A stretch of 64,000 bases of DNA from assembly GCF_900168325.1 (NCBI RefSeq), contig NZ_FVZE01000001.1:1178001-1242000 (forward strand). Reading direction: 5' to 3'. The notes under the pieces were generated by a model. The model ran no database searches. It was not told where the DNA came from and saw only the letters and a list, made by a program, of their open reading frames with translations. This DNA is from Novosphingobium mathurense. GTDB taxonomy: Bacteria > Pseudomonadota > Alphaproteobacteria > Sphingomonadales > Sphingomonadaceae. Of this stretch, positions 61,040-64,000 are shown piece by piece. The translations under genes and the position numbers were made by a program. Positions within the stretch are counted from its first letter, which is position 1, and each line of letters opens with the position of its first letter.

Positions 61040-61708
61040 TTGCTGGACGACATTACGCGTGCCTTCATAACCGGGACGACCGGCACTGCGCCCCAGGACG
61101 AGGGGCTCTGGCTGGCTGCCCTGACCCACGGCAGCACGGGCGAGAAACGCAATTACGAAAGGCTGGAATTCCTCGGCGACCGTGTACTCGGCCTGGTCGT
61201 CGCCGAATGGCTGTACGAAACCAGCAACGAGGCCGAGGGTCGCTTGTCGCAGCGGCTCAACGCGCTCGTCAGCCGTACCATGTGCGCCCAGATCGCGCGC
61301 CAGATCGAACTGGGCCCGCTGATGCGGCTGGGCAAGCAGGCCCGCGACGACGGCGGCGAGGACAGCGACAACATCCTCGGCGACGTGATGGAAGCGCTGA
61401 TCGGCGCCTGCTTCATCGAATGCGGCTTCGACAGCGCCAAGGCCATGGTGCGAAAGCTGTGGGCCGACGCGGTGCAGGGCAAGACGGGCAAGCGCAAGCA
61501 TCCCAAGTCCGCACTGCAGGAATGGGCCGCCGGCAATCGCCGCCGGATTCCCGAATACCGCCTGCTGGAGCGCACCGGCCCCGACCATGCCTCGCGCTTC
61601 ACGGTCGAGGTCACGATCCACAATGTCGGCAGTGCCCAGGCCACGGCCTCGTCCAAACAGGACGCGGAAACGCAGGCCGCCGAAGAGTTCATGAAAAAAT
61701 TCGCATGA
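61040..61708 (+). CDS. rnc: Ribonuclease III
   Basis: 222 aa with a TTG start at 61040, two bases after the lepB stop. The catalytic signature NYERLEFLGDRVLGLVVAEWLY is full and the second acidic cluster is in VMEALIGACFIECGF. A C-terminal dsRNA-binding domain (HPKSALQEWA to ASSKQDAETQAAEEFMKK) is present. It processes rRNA and other double-stranded RNA. The alternative ATG at 60974 would overlap lepB by 64 nt and is less likely; the ribosome site before the TTG is weak. Confidence 0.93.
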   Translation: MLDDITRAFITGTTGTAPQDEGLWLAALTHGSTGEKRNYERLEFLGDRVLGLVVAEWLYETSNEAEGRLSQRLNALVSRTMCAQIARQIELGPLMRLGKQARDDGGEDSDNILGDVMEALIGACFIECGFDSAKAMVRKLWADAVQGKTGKRKHPKSALQEWAAGNRRRIPEYRLLERTGPDHASRFTVEVTIHNVGSAQATASSKQDAETQAAEEFMKKFA

Positions 61709-61832
61709 TGGATTATTCCGTGTGCGTCCTCAGGCAGACTTGGGGCGTTACCGGCATGATGCATTGCCCAGTTACGCGCGAGCCAAGCCTGCCGAGGCGT
61801 GCGTGCCAACCTGACTATCGAGGAATTCGCCC

Positions 61833-62726
61833 ATGACCGAGAAATGCGGTCTCGTCGCCGTGATCGGCGCCCCCAATGCCGGCAAGTCCACGCTGGTCAA
61901 TGCGCTCGTCGGCCAGAAGGTGGCGATCACCTCGGCCAAGGCGCAAACCACCCGCGCCCGGCTGATGGGCATTGCCCTGCAGGACCAGGTGCAGATCATC
62001 CTGGCCGACACGCCCGGCATATTCGCACCCAAGCGTCGTCTCGACCGCGCCATGGTCGCCGCCGCCTGGGAAGGGGCGCAGGAGGCCGATGCCATCCTGC
62101 TGGTGGTCGACGCGGTCAAGCAACGCCGACACGAACTGACGCCCCTGCTGGAAACGCTCAAGGACCGCTCCGAGCGCAAGCTGCTCGTGCTCAACAAGGT
62201 CGATGCCAGCGCCAAGGAACCGCTGCTCAAGCTGGCCGAGGAACTGGCAGGCGCAGTCGACTTCGACGAAGTGTTCTTCGTTTCCGCGCTCACCAACGAC
62301 GGTGTGCCCGAACTCAAGACGCGGCTTGCCGACCTCATGCCCGAAGGCCCCTGGCACTACCCCGAGGATCAGGTCTCCGATGCCTCGGAACGCCTGCTGG
62401 CCTGCGAAGTCACGCGCGAACAGCTCTACAAGCAGCTCCACGACGAACTGCCCTACGACAGCGCGGTGCGGCCCGAATCCTATACCCAGCGCAAGGATGG
62501 CTCGGTCGAGATCCGCCAGCAGATCGTCGTCGCGCGCGACAGCCAGAAGGCCATCGTGCTGGGCAAGCGGGGCGCCAAGATCCGCGCCATCGGTGAAGCC
62601 GCGCGTAACGAATTGGCAGAAGTTCTGGGGCAGAAAGTTCACCTCTTCCTCCATGTGAAGGTCGAGGAAGGCTGGGCCGAGGCCCGCGACATCTACGAAG
62701 AGATCGGACTGGACTGGGTAAAATGA
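61833..62726 (+). CDS. era: GTPase Era
   Basis: 297 aa. G1 GAPNAGKSTLVNAL at ~12-25, G3 DTPG, G4 NKVD; the G-domain is followed by the KH domain with IRQQIVVARDSQKAIVLGKRG and KIRAIGEAARNEL, both complete. It binds 16S rRNA and helps 30S subunit maturation. The 124-bp gap from rnc may hold a promoter or a leader. Its TGA overlaps the next ATG as ATGA. Confidence 0.97.
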   Translation: MTEKCGLVAVIGAPNAGKSTLVNALVGQKVAITSAKAQTTRARLMGIALQDQVQIILADTPGIFAPKRRLDRAMVAAAWEGAQEADAILLVVDAVKQRRHELTPLLETLKDRSERKLLVLNKVDASAKEPLLKLAEELAGAVDFDEVFFVSALTNDGVPELKTRLADLMPEGPWHYPEDQVSDASERLLACEVTREQLYKQLHDELPYDSAVRPESYTQRKDGSVEIRQQIVVARDSQKAIVLGKRGAKIRAIGEAARNELAEVLGQKVHLFLHVKVEEGWAEARDIYEEIGLDWVK

Positions 62727-63841
62727 TCCGCACGCCCCGTATTGCCGCTGCATGTGCCGCGCTGCTTTTCGGCTGCGCGACCGCTCCGCTGGTCGAGGCG
62801 CAGGCCGCCGAGACGGACAGCATCGAGGCGGTCGGCAGGATCGGGGCGGAACAGGCCGTGCCCGAAGATACCGTTGCGCAAAGCCTGGAAGGCGCACGTT
62901 ACGTCGCCATCGGTTCCTCGTTCGCGGCCGGTCCGATGCTCCCCCCCGGAAAGCCCGCCGCTCCCGGCGCGCCGACCCGTTGCGGTCAGAGCATGAACAA
63001 TTACCCCACGCTGCTGGCGCAGCGCTTCGGCATGGTGCTGGTCGACCGCACCTGCTCTGGCGCGAGGACCCAGCACTTGCTCGGTCCCTGGGGCGATGTC
63101 CCGGCGCAGCTCGCCTCGGTCGACGCGGCTACCCGGCTGGTGACGGTTACCATCGGCGGCAACGACCTCAACTACATCGGCGACCTGTTTTCCGCGACGT
63201 GCGTCCAGCGCGCCAGCGAAGTGGCGGCAGCCGGGTTCGAGGCAAAGCCCTGCGGTGCGATCCACAAGCCTGCCGATGCCGATTACCTGCGCGTAGAGGA
63301 GCAGCTTGGCCTCATTGCCCGGCGCGTCCGCGAAGCGGCTCCGAAGGCGCGCCTCGTCTTCGTCCAGTATCTGACACCCCTGCCCGCCACGCTCTGTGCC
63401 AATACCCCGGTAAGCGAGGATGCGGCGGCCATCGTGCGGCAAATCGGCGCACGACTGGCCGAGATAACCGGAAAGGTCGCGCAGGCGCACAAGGCCATCG
63501 TCGTGGAGATGAACCAGGCTTCTGCCAACCACACGCCTTGCGATGCCGAACCATGGATGATCGGCGCACCCAAGGGCTACGACGGCAAGCAGGGCCTGCA
63601 GTGGCACCTGAACCTCGCCGGCATGAAGGCAACGGCCGATGGCATTGCCTACTGGCTGGAACGCAGCGGCGTGCAGCCGAAGGTCCCGCAGATGCCGACC
63701 ATCGAGCAGTCCCCGCTCGCGCCGATCGACGTTCAGGCCGCGCCCGAACCGCAGGTGCCTGACACGGCAGAACCGGCGAAGGAAGACAAGTCGCGGCTCA
63801 AGCCCGAAAGCCCGAAAGCAGGCAAGCAACCCAAGTCCTGA
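62723..63841 (+). CDS. SGNH/GDSL-family hydrolase, lipoprotein-like
   Basis: 372 aa. Signal sequence with ALLFGCAT, a lipobox-like Cys at residue 18. Block I with the nucleophile is AIGSSFAAGP, block III with Asn is TIGGNDLNYIG and the catalytic His is in WHLNLAGM near the end of the domain. The last ~50 residues are Pro/Glu/Lys-rich and disordered. It is a serine esterase or lipase of unknown substrate. It overlaps era by four bases, so it is probably the last gene of that transcript. Confidence 0.87.
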   Translation: MIRTPRIAAACAALLFGCATAPLVEAQAAETDSIEAVGRIGAEQAVPEDTVAQSLEGARYVAIGSSFAAGPMLPPGKPAAPGAPTRCGQSMNNYPTLLAQRFGMVLVDRTCSGARTQHLLGPWGDVPAQLASVDAATRLVTVTIGGNDLNYIGDLFSATCVQRASEVAAAGFEAKPCGAIHKPADADYLRVEEQLGLIARRVREAAPKARLVFVQYLTPLPATLCANTPVSEDAAAIVRQIGARLAEITGKVAQAHKAIVVEMNQASANHTPCDAEPWMIGAPKGYDGKQGLQWHLNLAGMKATADGIAYWLERSGVQPKVPQMPTIEQSPLAPIDVQAAPEPQVPDTAEPAKEDKSRLKPESPKAGKQPKS

Positions 63842-63871
63842 ACAACCGCGGGAGCCGTCAGGCCAAGCCGC

Positions 63872-64000
63872 TCAATCGCGCGGGTTCTCGGCCACCCGCC
63901 AGCGCGTGAGGCTGCCCAGCCCGGCCAGCAGCGCCAGCCCCGCTGCGAACAGCATCGGGACCGGGCCCAGTCCGGCTCCGAAAGAAAGAAACAGGCCGAT
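63872..64000 (-). CDS. C-terminal end of a membrane protein, possibly an MFS transporter (partial)
   Basis: Only 42 codons are in the window; the start lies beyond position 64000. The fragment has two hydrophobic stretches (IGLFLSFGAGLGPVPMLFAA and LALLAGLG) and ends LTRWRVAENPRD. A final glycine-rich helix with a short charged tail fits a polytopic transporter, MFS being commonest, but the family is uncertain. Its stop is 30 nt beyond the convergent GDSL gene. Confidence 0.5.
   Translation of the reverse strand: MGLFLSFGAGLGPVPMLFAAGLALLAGLGSLTRWRVAENPRD

Overview
The window is a high-GC chromosomal segment from an alphaproteobacterium, most likely a sphingomonad (Sphingomonadales, Novosphingobium-like). 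This is inferred from family content and gene order, not from a marker gene; the genus cannot be fixed from what is here. Pointers are a DivL-type tyrosine kinase-like protein, AmgK/MurU cell-wall recycling, alphaproteobacterial AddAB, an STN-type TonB receptor with FecI/FecR, Flp pilins and a biotin/B12-dependent propionyl-CoA route. Most of the window is ordinary core chromosome. No phage, transposase, integrase other than the housekeeping XerD type, or CRISPR array was seen.

Layout. 1-14 kb: end of a glutathione S-transferase, an inositol-phosphatase-like gene, then a long minus-strand operon read from high to low coordinates, divL-tsaE-amgK-murU-addB-addA, in which each start codon overlaps the previous gene's end, followed by trxA. 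Upstream of it lies ahcY with a perfect 20-bp palindrome in its leader. 14-22.7 kb: a peroxiredoxin, an SDR, a polytopic membrane protein, PLD-folE, an exported two-repeat protein and a CLC chloride transporter. 22.9-32.3 kb: an accessory-looking, visibly A/T-richer block with two GT4 glycosyltransferases around a membrane protein and a DUF2141 protein, an exported EEP-family hydrolase, and an ECF sigma/FecR/TonB-receptor unit. It abuts two identical tRNA-Arg(ACG) genes. 32.8-40.7 kb: a NUDIX hydrolase, two Flp pilins behind CtrA-like boxes, an M48-LysM peptidase, xerD, an uncharacterised exported protein with a tiny membrane partner, aroK-aroB, and a candidate structured RNA before a DUF3008 gene. 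40.8-54.5 kb: a peptide transporter and a minus-strand metabolic block (pccB, thiolase, mce, mcm, DUF3445, bioB, LprI-like, pccA, csaA, thioesterase), then a CtaG-type protein. 54.6-64 kb: gor, an S8 protease lipoprotein, pgi, lepB-rnc-era, a GDSL lipoprotein, and the end of a membrane protein.

How the parts fit. pccAB, mce and mcm together convert propionyl-CoA to succinyl-CoA, and bioB in the same block makes the biotin that PccA carries. AmgK and MurU return peptidoglycan sugars to UDP-MurNAc. DivL belongs to the CckA-CtrA cell-cycle pathway in Caulobacter, and a perfect CtrA-type box sits before the first pilin gene, so both an input and a probable output of that pathway are in this window. 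Three short intergenic signals are the least explained items: the ahcY palindrome, the inverted repeat before pccB, and a possible ~180-nt RNA after aroB.
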